DNA of 64,000 nucleotides, taken from the NCBI RefSeq assembly GCF_017808105.1, contig NZ_JADBHF010000004.1:186001-250000 (forward strand), given 5' to 3'. Shown piece after piece: positions 1 through 7,780 of this stretch. Position numbers and translations under genes: made by a program. The notes beneath the pieces were generated by a model. It had not been told where the DNA came from. It worked only from the letters and a program-made list of their open reading frames with translations, and made no database searches. Within the stretch, counting starts at the first letter, position 1. The number at the start of each line of letters is the position of its first letter. Source of the DNA: Brevibacterium renqingii (GTDB taxonomy: Bacteria > Actinomycetota > Actinomycetes > Actinomycetales > Brevibacteriaceae).

Positions 1-23
1 TCGGAACGAGCGAGGGGGTTCGC

Positions 24-491
24 ATGAACACCGACGTACCTGCTGATCGCGACGTCCCATATGAACGCGGGCTGCCGATCCAATGGGCGGCTCTCATCTT
101 CACCGTGCTCTTCCTGGGCGTCGGCATTCTCGGGTTCATTCCGGGAACGACGACGCATTACATGTCGATGCGCTTCGCCGGCCACCATTCGACGGCAATG
201 CTGTTCGGACTGTTCCAGGTCTCGGTCCTGCACAACATCGTGCATCTGCTCTACGGCATCGCCGGGGCCCTGGTCCGCCGCTCCCCCACCGCGTCCTTCC
301 ACTACCTGCTCTGGGGCGGCATCGTCTACGCGGCTCTCTGGCTCTACGGCCTGTTCATCAATTCGGACTCCGGGGCGAACTTCGTTCCGCTCAACACCCC
401 GGACAACTGGCTGCATTTCGGTCTGGCTGTCCTCATGATCGGCTGCGCGCTCGTCTTCCGCTATCGCCGGTTCGAAGAGAAGGGCCGCTGA
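24..491 (+). CDS. DUF4383 family membrane protein
   Basis: Small integral membrane protein of 155 residues with four hydrophobic stretches (about 20-40, 58-82, 92-112 and 127-145). The block HNIVHLLYG around residue 70 and the block DNWLHFG before the last helix are what I know as hallmarks of the DUF4383 family, which is common in actinobacteria and has no assigned reaction. A GAGGGGG ribosome site ends about 6 bases before the ATG. It ends one base before the next gene, so the two are probably co-transcribed. Family call is fairly secure; function unknown. Confidence 0.85.
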   Translation: MNTDVPADRDVPYERGLPIQWAALIFTVLFLGVGILGFIPGTTTHYMSMRFAGHHSTAMLFGLFQVSVLHNIVHLLYGIAGALVRRSPTASFHYLLWGGIVYAALWLYGLFINSDSGANFVPLNTPDNWLHFGLAVLMIGCALVFRYRRFEEKGR

Positions 492-492
492 T

Positions 493-1233
493 ATGCTCAT
501 CCCCGAGGTCGCCGAAGGCATCCATCGCGTCGAGGACTCGTACGTCAACTGGTACATCGTCGAAGGTGACGAGGGACTGACCATCGTCGATGCCGGCGTA
601 CCAACCTCGTGGCAGTCCCTCCTCGGCGCGCTCAAACGCCTCGGCCGCAGCTTGGAGGACATTCGAGCTCTGCTCCTCACACATGGCCACTTCGACCACA
701 TCGGCTTCGCTGAGCGGCTGCGCTCTCAAGCCGAAGTGCCCGTGTATGTGCACGACAACGATGTGCCTCTGACACGTCACCCTCGGCAGTACGGGCGCGA
801 CCGGGCACTGACGTGGTACCTCCTCACGCAGTTCAAGGCACTTCCCATGGTCAGTGCCTTCGTGCGGAACCGCGCGTGGTGGCCGGAACCGATCGCAGAG
901 GTCACCCGCATCCGAGAATTCGCGCTGCCGGTGCCCGGCAACCCCGAGGTCGTCTTCACCCCCGGGCACACTCTGGGCCACTGCGCTTTTCACTTCCGGG
1001 ATCGGGACGCGCTCATCGCCGGAGACGCTCTCGTCACGCTCAATCCCTACCGGGGCACTACGGGAGCGCAGATCGTCTCGAATGCGGCGACGGCCGATCC
1101 CGAACGTGCGCTCGAGTCCTTAGACGCCCTCGCCGAGACCGGTGCCGGGACAGTCCTCGTCGGCCACGGTGAACCGTGGACCGGCGGCATCGAACGCCTC
1201 GTCAGGACGGCCAAGGCGAACGGCGCCTCGTAA
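493..1233 (+). CDS. MBL-fold metallo-hydrolase
   Basis: Metallo-beta-lactamase-fold hydrolase of 246 residues. The metal-binding motif THGHFDH (about residues 63-69) supplies the H-x-H-x-D-H ligands. A second ligand histidine is in FTPGHTLGH (about 155-163), an aspartate in the GDAL segment (about 178), and a last histidine in VGHGEPW near residue 220. Length and the absence of extra domains fit the broad glyoxalase-II/lactonase-like group. Substrate cannot be told from sequence. No signal peptide, so cytoplasmic. Probably translated together with the DUF4383 gene just upstream. Confidence 0.88.
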   Translation: MLIPEVAEGIHRVEDSYVNWYIVEGDEGLTIVDAGVPTSWQSLLGALKRLGRSLEDIRALLLTHGHFDHIGFAERLRSQAEVPVYVHDNDVPLTRHPRQYGRDRALTWYLLTQFKALPMVSAFVRNRAWWPEPIAEVTRIREFALPVPGNPEVVFTPGHTLGHCAFHFRDRDALIAGDALVTLNPYRGTTGAQIVSNAATADPERALESLDALAETGAGTVLVGHGEPWTGGIERLVRTAKANGAS

Positions 1234-1236
1234 CGC

Positions 1237-1288
1237 CGCTTCGCCGTCACATCGCGCCGTGTCGCTTCGCCGTCACATCGCGCCGTGT
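1237..1288. repeat. 26-bp perfect tandem duplication
   Basis: The unit beginning CGCTTCGCCGTCACATCGCG occurs twice head to tail without mismatch (1237-1262 and 1263-1288), just past the stop of the MBL-fold gene. It is not part of a longer array. Confidence 0.9.
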
Positions 1289-1301
1289 CACACGGAGATC
1301 C

Positions 1302-1337
1302 TCAGGATTCCCGGCCGGTTCAGGACTCCCGGCCGGT
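1302..1337 (-). repeat. 18-bp tandem duplication covering the hemerythrin stop codon; possible hairpin
   Basis: Bases 1302-1319 and 1320-1337 are the same 18-mer with one mismatch. On the minus strand each unit reads ACC GGC CGG GAR TCC TGA, so the last five codons and the stop of the hemerythrin gene are repeated directly behind it. The two CCGGCCGG cores (1311-1318 and 1329-1336) are complementary and could form an 8-bp hairpin between the convergent genes. There is no T-run, so a terminator role is only possible. Confidence 0.7.
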
Positions 1338-1886
1338 GAGCTTGTCGCGCAGCCGATCGACCATGCCGACGCCGGGGCCCACACTCTTGTGGAACAGCTC
1401 AGAATGCGGCGCGTTGGGGTGCGGTCGCGTCGGAGCCACCCTCTTCGCGGAGATGACCTTCTTGCCCATGTCGTTCAGCTGATCCTGTGGGATATGGGCG
1501 CGCAGCTTCGGAAACTGCTCGTCTTCCTCATCCCGAGCGTGGTGTTCGAGCAGCTTCTCCAACTCGATGACGAGCTTGAGGAAGGCACCATCGGAGACAT
1601 CGACGTCCTCGAGGTCCTTCATCACGCAGACGAGCTCGTCGTGCTCCTCTTTGTCGTGCTCGACTTCCTCTTTCCCGCCGGGGACGTACTCCTCGATGGA
1701 CGGATAGACGATCATCTCTTCGGCCACGGAATGGCGCATCACCTCGGCGATGACGGTGTCCGCGATATCGCGCTGCTCGTCGGGATCCTCGGTCCTCTCG
1801 ATCCGGCGGAGCAGCTCGAGCATGTCTCTGTGATCGGCGGTGAGCAGTTCGACGACATCCTTGTCGCTCGTATCGGTCTCATTCAT
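1320..1886 (-). CDS. Hemerythrin HHE cation-binding domain protein
   Basis: A 188-residue hemerythrin-like protein expected to bind a di-iron centre in a four-helix bundle. Ligand-type residues are visible in HRDMLELLRRIE (about 19-30), in the HSVAEEMIVYPSIEEYV segment (about 52-68), in HDKEEHDELV (about 77-86) and in HHARDEEDEQFPKL (about 114-127), which together give the HHE pattern. Such proteins sense or buffer oxygen, NO or iron in the cytoplasm; which applies here is unknown. The C-terminal 50 residues are not part of the HHE core. A GGAGAAGG ribosome site lies 4 bases before the ATG. It converges with the MBL-fold gene. Confidence 0.88.
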   Translation of the reverse strand: MNETDTSDKDVVELLTADHRDMLELLRRIERTEDPDEQRDIADTVIAEVMRHSVAEEMIVYPSIEEYVPGGKEEVEHDKEEHDELVCVMKDLEDVDVSDGAFLKLVIELEKLLEHHARDEEDEQFPKLRAHIPQDQLNDMGKKVISAKRVAPTRPHPNAPHSELFHKSVGPGVGMVDRLRDKLTGRES

Positions 1887-2114
1887 TGTGCCTTCTCCTC
1901 TCCGGGCCCCTGTGCGGCCGGCCGTGCGATGCGATCGCCGTCGGCTGCGGAGCAGTGTGCGGTTTCCGGACCAGCCGGTCCGACTTGTGCCTCGACACTA
2001 ATGACGGGGTTTTCCTCCGTCCAGACATCCCTTCGCCGCGGACGCGTTCTGCGGTGCATCACGTTCCTGCTCGCAGAAGATCCCCTCGGCACACGATCGG
2101 TTCCGGAACCGGGC

Positions 2115-2804
2115 TCACCACGAAGCTCTGACGGTCTCCGTCGGTCCGTCGACCTCGGTGAAACCCGCATCGATAACGCTGACCTGCTGGGCGTTGTCGG
2201 CCCATGATCGCTCAGACGCCGTGGTCACCCGCAGACTGAACCCCGAATCCCTCCACTGCCGCAGCGCCTCTGCGGGCATCTGCTCATAGGCCAGCTGTGC
2301 GGCGTGACCGCACTGGGCGGCCGCCTTGCCCGTCGTCAGGTCCAGCCCGGGCGAGAGCTCGATGAGCACGACTGCCTCGGCTGCGGGGACGGAGCTCTCT
2401 CCCGCATCGGGGAACTCGGTGCCGGAGACCTGGAGCTTCTTCAGCTCCGGTGGAAGCGGCTGGACAGGACCGGGAGGGAACACGAGTGCCTCGGCCGCGC
2501 CGAACTCCTCATCCCCGCCGAGGCTGACCGACACACAACCGAGCTCGCGCGCGTCTTCGAGCTTCTTCCCATCGCCTCGGCGCACGACCTTGCGGATCGC
2601 ACCATCGCGCCAATAGTCGACGGCCTCGTGCCATTCTCCGCCGAGCTGGGACCGCGGATCATCGAGGAACATCACCACGGCCGTCGCCGCGGCCTCGAGG
2701 ACATCGATGTGGCGAGCGATCTTCGACTTCGACCGTCTGAGGACGATCGGCAGGGACCAGGGAACCTCATGATCGGACTCGTGTCTGCGCATCTGCTCGC
2801 TCAT
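2115..2804 (-). CDS. Peptidyl-tRNA hydrolase II (PTH2)-like protein
   Basis: A 229-residue protein whose C-terminal half resembles PTH2. LSPGLDLTTGKAAAQCGHAA (about residues 150-169) matches the family block in which a conserved lysine and glutamine-histidine segment line the active site, and it is followed by the expected helix and the region with VTTASERSWADNAQ. The N-terminal 140 residues are a second, weakly related half in which a similar fold may be repeated. True PTH2 recycles peptidyl-tRNA in archaea and eukaryotes. Actinobacterial members are annotated by similarity and their role is unproven, since bacteria normally use Pth. Start chosen at the first in-frame ATG. Confidence 0.72.
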   Translation of the reverse strand: MSEQMRRHESDHEVPWSLPIVLRRSKSKIARHIDVLEAAATAVVMFLDDPRSQLGGEWHEAVDYWRDGAIRKVVRRGDGKKLEDARELGCVSVSLGGDEEFGAAEALVFPPGPVQPLPPELKKLQVSGTEFPDAGESSVPAAEAVVLIELSPGLDLTTGKAAAQCGHAAQLAYEQMPAEALRQWRDSGFSLRVTTASERSWADNAQQVSVIDAGFTEVDGPTETVRASW

Positions 2805-2837
2805 GCGGGCAATCCTAGTCGCACACGGGATGCCCTA

Positions 2838-2866
2838 TTGCCGGACCAATGCACTAAACGTATAGT
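2838..2866 (+). promoter_or_regulatory. Sigma-70-type promoter
   Basis: TTGCCG at 2838-2843 and TATAGT at 2861-2866 are separated by exactly 17 bases, 44 bp before the ATG at 2911. This is the best housekeeping-type promoter I see in the window, and it should drive the next two genes. Confidence 0.7.
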
Positions 2867-2910
2867 TTGAGCAGGTCAAGAAGTCGGCCAACTCTTTCTG
2901 AGGAGCCGGT

Positions 2911-3261
2911 ATGCCCAAGCCTCTTGACGGTCGATGCGAAAGCGCAGTCGGCCGGGGTCGATTTCCCGACTCTCCCGATCCTGTGATCGAAGACGGCGAA
3001 TACACCCTTAACGATAATCGCGCAGCAGGAGCTTTCGAACTCAGCTTCGTCGACGAGGTCGTCGCCACCCTCCACTACACGCTCGACATCGAGACGATGG
3101 AGATCGAATTCGCCTACTGCGAGATCGAGGAGACACTCATGGCCGCCCACCACTGCCGGGAACTCCTGCGTCTGGCCACCGACGCCGTCGCTCGTCAGGG
3201 GCTGACCGTGGCCGTGACATGTCCTGTCGCCCTCAAGGTCACCGACGGACTCTCCGCCTGA
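2911..3261 (+). CDS. GNAT-like small protein (YjdJ-type N-acetyltransferase fold)
   Basis: A 116-residue protein. After a short leader, residues 30-110 follow the pattern of the small YjdJ-type Gcn5-related proteins: a strand with FELSFVDEVVATLHYTLD, a strand ending EFAYCEIEE, a helix, and a last strand VAVTCPVAL (normally with a catalytic cysteine-proline, CP). The usual acetyl-CoA loop (Q-G-x-G-x-G/A) is not recognisable, so catalytic activity is doubtful. A GAGGAG site precedes the ATG by 5 bases, and a clear promoter lies upstream. The stop overlaps the start of the next gene, so the pair is translationally coupled. Confidence 0.6.
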   Translation: MPKPLDGRCESAVGRGRFPDSPDPVIEDGEYTLNDNRAAGAFELSFVDEVVATLHYTLDIETMEIEFAYCEIEETLMAAHHCRELLRLATDAVARQGLTVAVTCPVALKVTDGLSA

Positions 3262-3716
3262 TGCTCGAGAGCCTGGCCGAAGTGGAGGAACTCGCCGCGA
3301 GCGGCAAGCTTCTCTATGTCCGCTACTCGGAAGGCTATGAGAGCGATTCCGCCGGAGGCAGCATCGACACCGAATCCGGTCTGGAGCTGCCGGGACTGGC
3401 AGTCAATCCGCTGACCCCGGAAGCATGGTGGACCCGACCCCTCGGCGACTGGCTGGCCCGGCAGCTCTGCCAGTACAAACATCTCCAGGAGAAGAACCCC
3501 GACCGCTTCGCCTGGATCCTCAGCGGAACGCAGGTGGGACGCGGCCCTGACTGCGAACCGCTGCTGAGTGATGTCGAACCGATCGCGCGCCTGTCGCCGA
3601 GGCTGCTCGACGAGGCGGAGCGACGCTACCGGGAGAATTTCGACGCAGAGAAGGGCCCGGAGGACGCCGAGGGCACAGATGACGAATCCGCAGATCGGAC
3701 GAAACGAGACTCCTGA
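3261..3716 (+). CDS. DUF6098-like protein
   Basis: A 151-residue soluble protein read from the ATG that overlaps the upstream stop (TGATG). An upstream in-frame start would lie inside the previous gene and is less likely. It has the block LYVRYSEG (about residues 17-24), the pair ELPGLAVNPLTPEAWW (about 46-61), a region with WLARQLCQY, then VGRGPDCEPLL and DVEPIARLSP. I recall this order as the DUF6098 family of actinobacteria, with no known function. The last 25 residues are acidic and probably disordered. Family call from memory. Confidence 0.65.
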   Translation: MLESLAEVEELAASGKLLYVRYSEGYESDSAGGSIDTESGLELPGLAVNPLTPEAWWTRPLGDWLARQLCQYKHLQEKNPDRFAWILSGTQVGRGPDCEPLLSDVEPIARLSPRLLDEAERRYRENFDAEKGPEDAEGTDDESADRTKRDS

Positions 3717-3773
3717 ACCGTCATTCAGTTATGGTGTTCGGGTACTGCAGTCGAACCGAGGGAGCACGTGCCC

Positions 3774-5084
3774 GTGTCGAAGAAGCCCATGCGCGAAGTC
3801 AGCGCAGCCGATCTGTCCCGAGGCAGACGGATCACACTCCTCATCCTCGTCAGCATGGGCAGCTCGATCCTGTTCGCCCCGCCCTACCTCAAGAACGTCT
3901 TCTACGATCCCCTGCTCGACGCCCTCGACATCAACAACGCTCAGATCGGGTGGCTCGTCAGCGCCTATGCGATCACCGCGACGATCTGCTACCTGCCTTC
4001 CGGGTTCATCGCCGACCGTGTCCGAGTGAGGACTCTGGCCACGACCGGTTACTTCATCACAGCGATCCTCACCTTCGTCTACGCTGCCCTGCCGAGCTTC
4101 GGCACACTGCTCGCGGTCTTCGTGGGTATGGGGCTGTCGACGATCCTCATCTGGTGGGGTGTGCGCTTCAAGCTCGTCCGGCTGATCTCCGACGCCGACG
4201 GCTATGCCCGCAACATCGGCCTCAGCTACGGGATCTACGGGGCCGTCGGCCTCGTCCTCGGCTTCGTCGAGGTCGGCATCCTCTCCGCCTTCGCCGAACG
4301 CGCCGACCTCGGCGTGCGCACCATCCTCATGATGCTCGGCGGGCTCATCTTCCTGCTCGCGATCGCCTCTCATCTGCTCACTCCGCGCTTCGCCGGTGAG
4401 ATCGAACATCCCGGCGAGGGCTTCAAGCTCGCCGACCTCACGCGCGTCTTCGGCTCCCCCGTCGTCTGGCTGGCCGCAGGCACGATGTTCTTCGTCTACT
4501 TCGTCTACACGGGCGTGGCCTATACGACCCCCTACCTCTCGGCGGTCTTCGCCGCCCCGGCCGCCGTCGTCTCCACCGTCAGCGTCATCCGCACCTATGG
4601 GATCACGCTGCTGGCCGGTCCGGCCTTCGGTGCCCTGGCCACGAAGGTCCGCTCCCCGTCGCGCGTGATCATCGTCGCCTCCATCGTCATCGCCGTCGCC
4701 CTGGCGTCCCTGATCGTCATCCCCTCGGGACCGGTGCTGGTCATCGTCGCCGCAGTCGTCGTCGTCGCCCTCGGCTTCCTCGCCAACGGCTGCTACGGCA
4801 TCGCCTCCTCCCAGCTGAGCGAGGGCCGGGTCGGACTCGACATGTTCGGTGCGGCCTCGGGCCTGCTCTCGGTCATCGGGTTCCTGCCCGATACCTTCTC
4901 CAGCGTGTGGTTCGGCGCGATCATCGACGACCGCGGCTCCGCGGCCTACCCGATCATCTTCACCATCCTCATCGTCTGCGCCCTGCTCGCCGCGGCACTC
5001 AGCTATGCCCTCATCGTCTGGGTCAAGCGCACCGGTGGCCAGGCCGCCGTCGAAGAAGCCGAAGAGGCCCCCACCGGATCATGA
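3774..5084 (+). CDS. MFS transporter
   Basis: Major facilitator superfamily carrier of about 436 residues with twelve predicted membrane helices in two sets of six. The loop after helix 2 carries FIADRVRVRT, a version of the family's G-x-x-x-D-R-x-G-R motif A. Two GTG codons are in frame at 3768 and 3774. The second is preferred because it stands 9 bases behind GGGAG, while the first stands only 3 behind. The substrate cannot be inferred; the nearest gene downstream is an esterase, so a small organic acid or ester is possible but speculative. Confidence 0.85.
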   Translation: MSKKPMREVSAADLSRGRRITLLILVSMGSSILFAPPYLKNVFYDPLLDALDINNAQIGWLVSAYAITATICYLPSGFIADRVRVRTLATTGYFITAILTFVYAALPSFGTLLAVFVGMGLSTILIWWGVRFKLVRLISDADGYARNIGLSYGIYGAVGLVLGFVEVGILSAFAERADLGVRTILMMLGGLIFLLAIASHLLTPRFAGEIEHPGEGFKLADLTRVFGSPVVWLAAGTMFFVYFVYTGVAYTTPYLSAVFAAPAAVVSTVSVIRTYGITLLAGPAFGALATKVRSPSRVIIVASIVIAVALASLIVIPSGPVLVIVAAVVVVALGFLANGCYGIASSQLSEGRVGLDMFGAASGLLSVIGFLPDTFSSVWFGAIIDDRGSAAYPIIFTILIVCALLAAALSYALIVWVKRTGGQAAVEEAEEAPTGS

Positions 5085-5148
5085 GGATCTCAGCTGTCGT
5101 ACCCTGCCCTTCGGGGCCTTTCCACCAGACCGACCATCGGAGGCGCAA

Positions 5149-6204
5149 TTGACCATCGACGAAGTCACTGCTCCCGGAGCCGAAAGCACCGAGATCCCCG
5201 CATTCATCGTCACAGCGATGACCAGCCAGATGCGGGCCGTGCTCGACACCCAGGCCGCAAGAGCGGCCGAATGCACCCAAGCAGGACGCCGCGCAGTCCA
5301 AGCCGGCATGGATACCGAAACCGCGCGGCTGGCCGCGATGCGGGCTGAGTACCGGGCCGAGCGCTCCTTCTGGAACGAGGGCGGACCGACGATGGCCGAC
5401 ACCGTCGACGAGGTCATCGACACCGCCGGAGCCCAGGTGCCCATCCGCATCCATCGTCCCACCGCCGAGGCGGTCCTGCCGGGGATCGTCTTCCTCCACG
5501 GGGGCGGCTTCACCGTCGGCGACCTCGACACCCATGATCGGATCATGCGGGTCATCGCCGCCGAGAGCGGAGCCGCGGTCATCGGCGTCGACTACTCGCT
5601 GTCGCCGGAGTCGAAGTTCCCACAGGCCCTGCATGAGGTCGCGGGCGTGATCGATCATCTTGTGCGAAACGGCAGCGACCTCGGAGTCGACGGATCGCAT
5701 CTGGCGGTCGCCGGCGACTCTGCCGGGGCTATGCTGACGCTGGGTTCTGCTCTGCTGCTGCGCGACGATGCGGAAAGCATCGGCCTCGATCCGCGGACCT
5801 TCTCCGCCATCCGCGCTCTGCTGCTCTTCTACGGCGGACACGGTCTCGTCGATTCCGCGAGCAGGCGCCTCTACGGCGGCGGCTGGGACGGGATGAGCCG
5901 CGAGGATCTCGATTCGATCACCACGGAGCACTTCGGCTCCGCGGCGGATGCCTCATCGCCCTATGTCGATCACCTCGAGGCCGACCTGGCAGGCCTTCCC
6001 CCGGTCTTCATCGCCGCGGCGGGCCTCGATCCTCTCCGCGATGACAGTGAGGCTCTGCACGTGCGGCTCGAGGAGGCCGGCACTCCGGTCGACTACCACC
6101 TGTATCCGGGAGTGCTGCACTCCTTCCTCCACTTCGGTCGGATGCTCGATGACGCCGGAGATGTTCTCAGTCGCAGCGCCGCGTTCGCTGCCGCACACCT
6201 CTGA
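5149..6204 (+). CDS. Alpha/beta hydrolase, acetyl-esterase (Aes/HSL) family
   Basis: Carboxylesterase of the hormone-sensitive-lipase group, 351 residues. The oxyanion-hole motif HGGGF lies near residue 118, the nucleophile elbow GDSAG near 188, the acid in GLDPLRDD near 293, and the catalytic histidine in VLHSF near 324. The start is taken as TTG at 5149 because GGAGG sits 5 bases ahead of it; the later ATG at 5218 has no such site. The first 70 residues form the mobile cap typical of the family. It follows the MFS gene by 64 bases and probably shares its transcript. A strong hairpin terminator follows. Confidence 0.88.
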   Translation: MTIDEVTAPGAESTEIPAFIVTAMTSQMRAVLDTQAARAAECTQAGRRAVQAGMDTETARLAAMRAEYRAERSFWNEGGPTMADTVDEVIDTAGAQVPIRIHRPTAEAVLPGIVFLHGGGFTVGDLDTHDRIMRVIAAESGAAVIGVDYSLSPESKFPQALHEVAGVIDHLVRNGSDLGVDGSHLAVAGDSAGAMLTLGSALLLRDDAESIGLDPRTFSAIRALLLFYGGHGLVDSASRRLYGGGWDGMSREDLDSITTEHFGSAADASSPYVDHLEADLAGLPPVFIAAAGLDPLRDDSEALHVRLEEAGTPVDYHLYPGVLHSFLHFGRMLDDAGDVLSRSAAFAAAHL

Positions 6205-6244
6205 GGCCCTGAGCTCGGCTCCCGCCTGGTCCATGTGACATAGA

Positions 6245-6278
6245 ATGGCCCGGCACCTGTTGGCAGGTGCCGGGCCAT
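6245..6278. terminator. Bidirectional hairpin terminator
   Basis: A perfect 15-bp stem (6245-6259 with 6264-6278) around a TTGG loop, GC-rich, between the converging esterase gene and the small acidic gene. The T-run is short (TGTGTT), which is usual for GC-rich actinobacteria. Confidence 0.8.
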
Positions 6279-6291
6279 GTGTTCGGGGACG

Positions 6292-6468
6292 TCAGTAGTG
6301 TGCCGGCGGGTCGCTGGCAGGAAAGGACTCCTCCTCCCACTCATCGACCAGATCGTCCTCGCGCTTCTTGCTGGCTGAATCGGTGCCGGGCTTCTCCGCG
6401 ATATCGTCTCTGGCCTCTTCGGGGACCTCGGTCGGTGTCTTCTCGTTCTTCTCGTTGTCGTCTGACAT
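6292..6468 (-). CDS. Small acidic protein with FPASDPPA tail
   Basis: A 58-residue, highly charged, probably disordered protein. Near its end it has the motif EEESFPASDPPA. I recognise the FPASDPP ending from many tiny actinobacterial and proteobacterial proteins without assigned function. An in-frame ATG three codons earlier is less likely, because the AAAGGA ribosome site sits at proper spacing (8 bases) only for this start. No domain, no membrane segment. Confidence 0.65.
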   Translation of the reverse strand: MSDDNEKNEKTPTEVPEEARDDIAEKPGTDSASKKREDDLVDEWEEESFPASDPPAHY

Positions 6469-6537
6469 GAAGACCATCCTTTCTCGGGTATGCCACTATG
6501 CTGTCATCGTTTCGTTCAACACGGTAGGGGCTTATTG

Positions 6538-7464
6538 TCATCCGGGTGCAAAGTCATCGCGTCGCCCGGGCTGAGAACGGGTGAGGTTCGTCGGCTGCCG
6601 GGTCGCCCCTTCCCCGGCGTCGCCCGCGACCCTCTGCCGCTCGCGTTCGATCTCAGCATCGAACTCGGCGCCGAGGAGCAGGGCGAGGTTGACCATCCAC
6701 ACCCAGGCGAGCCCGACGATCACTCCCCCGATCGACCCGTAGGTGACGTTGTAGTTGCTGAAGTTGTTGATGTAGAGGACGAAGCCGAATGACACGGCGA
6801 GTAGGGCGATCAGAGCGATCAGCGCACCGAGGCTGACCCACCGGAACCTCGGCTGCTTGACGTTCGGGGTGACGTAGTAGAGCAGGGCGATGAGCAGCAT
6901 GATGAAGAAGACGAAGATCGGCCATTTGGCCACGTTCCAGATCAGCAGGGCTGCCGGCCCCATGCCGATGAGCCCGCCGAGCGATTCCGCGATGGGCCCG
7001 GACAGCACGAGCAGCAGTCCCAGGGTGGCCAGGACGATGAGCGTGAGCACGGTCATCAGCAGCATGAGCGGCTTGAACTTCCAATAGGGCCGAGTCTCCT
7101 CGACCCGGTAGACGGTGTTCAGAGCTCGGCCGAATGCGCCGATGTATTTCGACGAGGACCAGATCGCCAGGGCGAGGCTGCCGATGAGGGTGGCACCGGC
7201 CGATGACGATTCGGTGAGTTCGACGATGATCGGTCGGATCGCCGAGGCGGCCTCGGCCGAGACATCGTGAGCCAGGGACAGCACCGCCTCCGTGGTCGAC
7301 TCGGCTTCCCCGACCACGCCGAGCAGAGACACCATGGCGAGGATCGCTGGTGCCGCGGAGAGCAGAGCGTAGAAGCTCAGGCCGGCGGCTCTGTCGAGGC
7401 ACTCGTCATCGAGCAGACGTCGCAGAGCGCCCTTGACGATGCGCATCCGATTCAACGCGGTCAT
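6538..7464 (-). CDS. YihY/BrkB family membrane protein
   Basis: Integral membrane protein of 308 residues with six predicted helices. The N-terminal block RAAGLSFYALLSAAPAIL (about residues 24-41) and the later patterns YVTPNV and GGVIVGLAWVWMVNLALLLGAEFDAE are those of the YihY/UPF0761 (BrkB) family. These were once called ribonuclease BN by mistake; their real role is unknown, and transport or envelope function is suspected. ATG at 7464 is used because GGAGG lies 9 bases ahead; ATG at 7491 is an alternative. The start overlaps the end of the ATL gene, so the AI-2E-family gene, ATL gene and this one form a minus-strand operon. Confidence 0.85.
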   Translation of the reverse strand: MTALNRMRIVKGALRRLLDDECLDRAAGLSFYALLSAAPAILAMVSLLGVVGEAESTTEAVLSLAHDVSAEAASAIRPIIVELTESSSAGATLIGSLALAIWSSSKYIGAFGRALNTVYRVEETRPYWKFKPLMLLMTVLTLIVLATLGLLLVLSGPIAESLGGLIGMGPAALLIWNVAKWPIFVFFIMLLIALLYYVTPNVKQPRFRWVSLGALIALIALLAVSFGFVLYINNFSNYNVTYGSIGGVIVGLAWVWMVNLALLLGAEFDAEIERERQRVAGDAGEGATRQPTNLTRSQPGRRDDFAPG

Positions 7465-7780
7465 CCGTGCCGTCCTCCACTCTGTTCGCATATCGGTGTG
7501 CCCTCATGTCCACCCGTGCCCCGTCGAACCCGACGCCCTCCGCCTGCAGGAGGCTCGGCGCAGTGCCTGAATGACATGTGGCCGGGGAGCCGTCGGCATA
7601 GACGACCCGCCACCATGGTGCCCGGTCGGCATTCATCCCCACCAGGCGTCCGGCCTGTCGCGGACCGATTCCGACCATTTTCCCGATGTCACCATAGGTG
7701 GCCACTGCACCTGCCGGCACCGAGCGGACGGCATCCCGGACAGCGAGATGCCTCTCGTCGTCCCCGTCAGCGTGCTTCAT
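7406..7780 (-). CDS. Alkyltransferase-like (ATL) MGMT-family DNA-binding protein
   Basis: A 124-residue member of the O6-alkylguanine-DNA methyltransferase family. The helix-turn-helix region VPAGAVATYGDIGKMVG (about 21-37) and the recognition segment RQAGRLVGMN (41-50) are clear. Where true MGMT enzymes have the alkyl-accepting Pro-Cys-His-Arg, this protein reads APWWRVVYADG (about 54-64), so the cysteine is replaced by tryptophan. That is the mark of ATL proteins, which bind alkylated guanine and hand it to nucleotide excision repair. The ATG overlaps the stop of the upstream gene. The final 25 residues overlap the BrkB gene start and lie outside the domain. Confidence 0.85.
   Translation of the reverse strand: MKHADGDDERHLAVRDAVRSVPAGAVATYGDIGKMVGIGPRQAGRLVGMNADRAPWWRVVYADGSPATCHSGTAPSLLQAEGVGFDGARVDMRAHRYANRVEDGTDDRVESDAHRQGRSATSAR

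Noticed and set aside
1883..2170. A 95-codon minus-strand frame between the hemerythrin and PTH2-like genes
   Set aside because: Low-complexity Arg/Pro/Ser composition, overlap with both neighbours and no ribosome site; more likely leader sequence.
1176..2207. A 343-codon plus-strand frame over the hemerythrin gene
   Set aside because: Reverse-strand shadow; the hemerythrin motifs on the minus strand are unambiguous.
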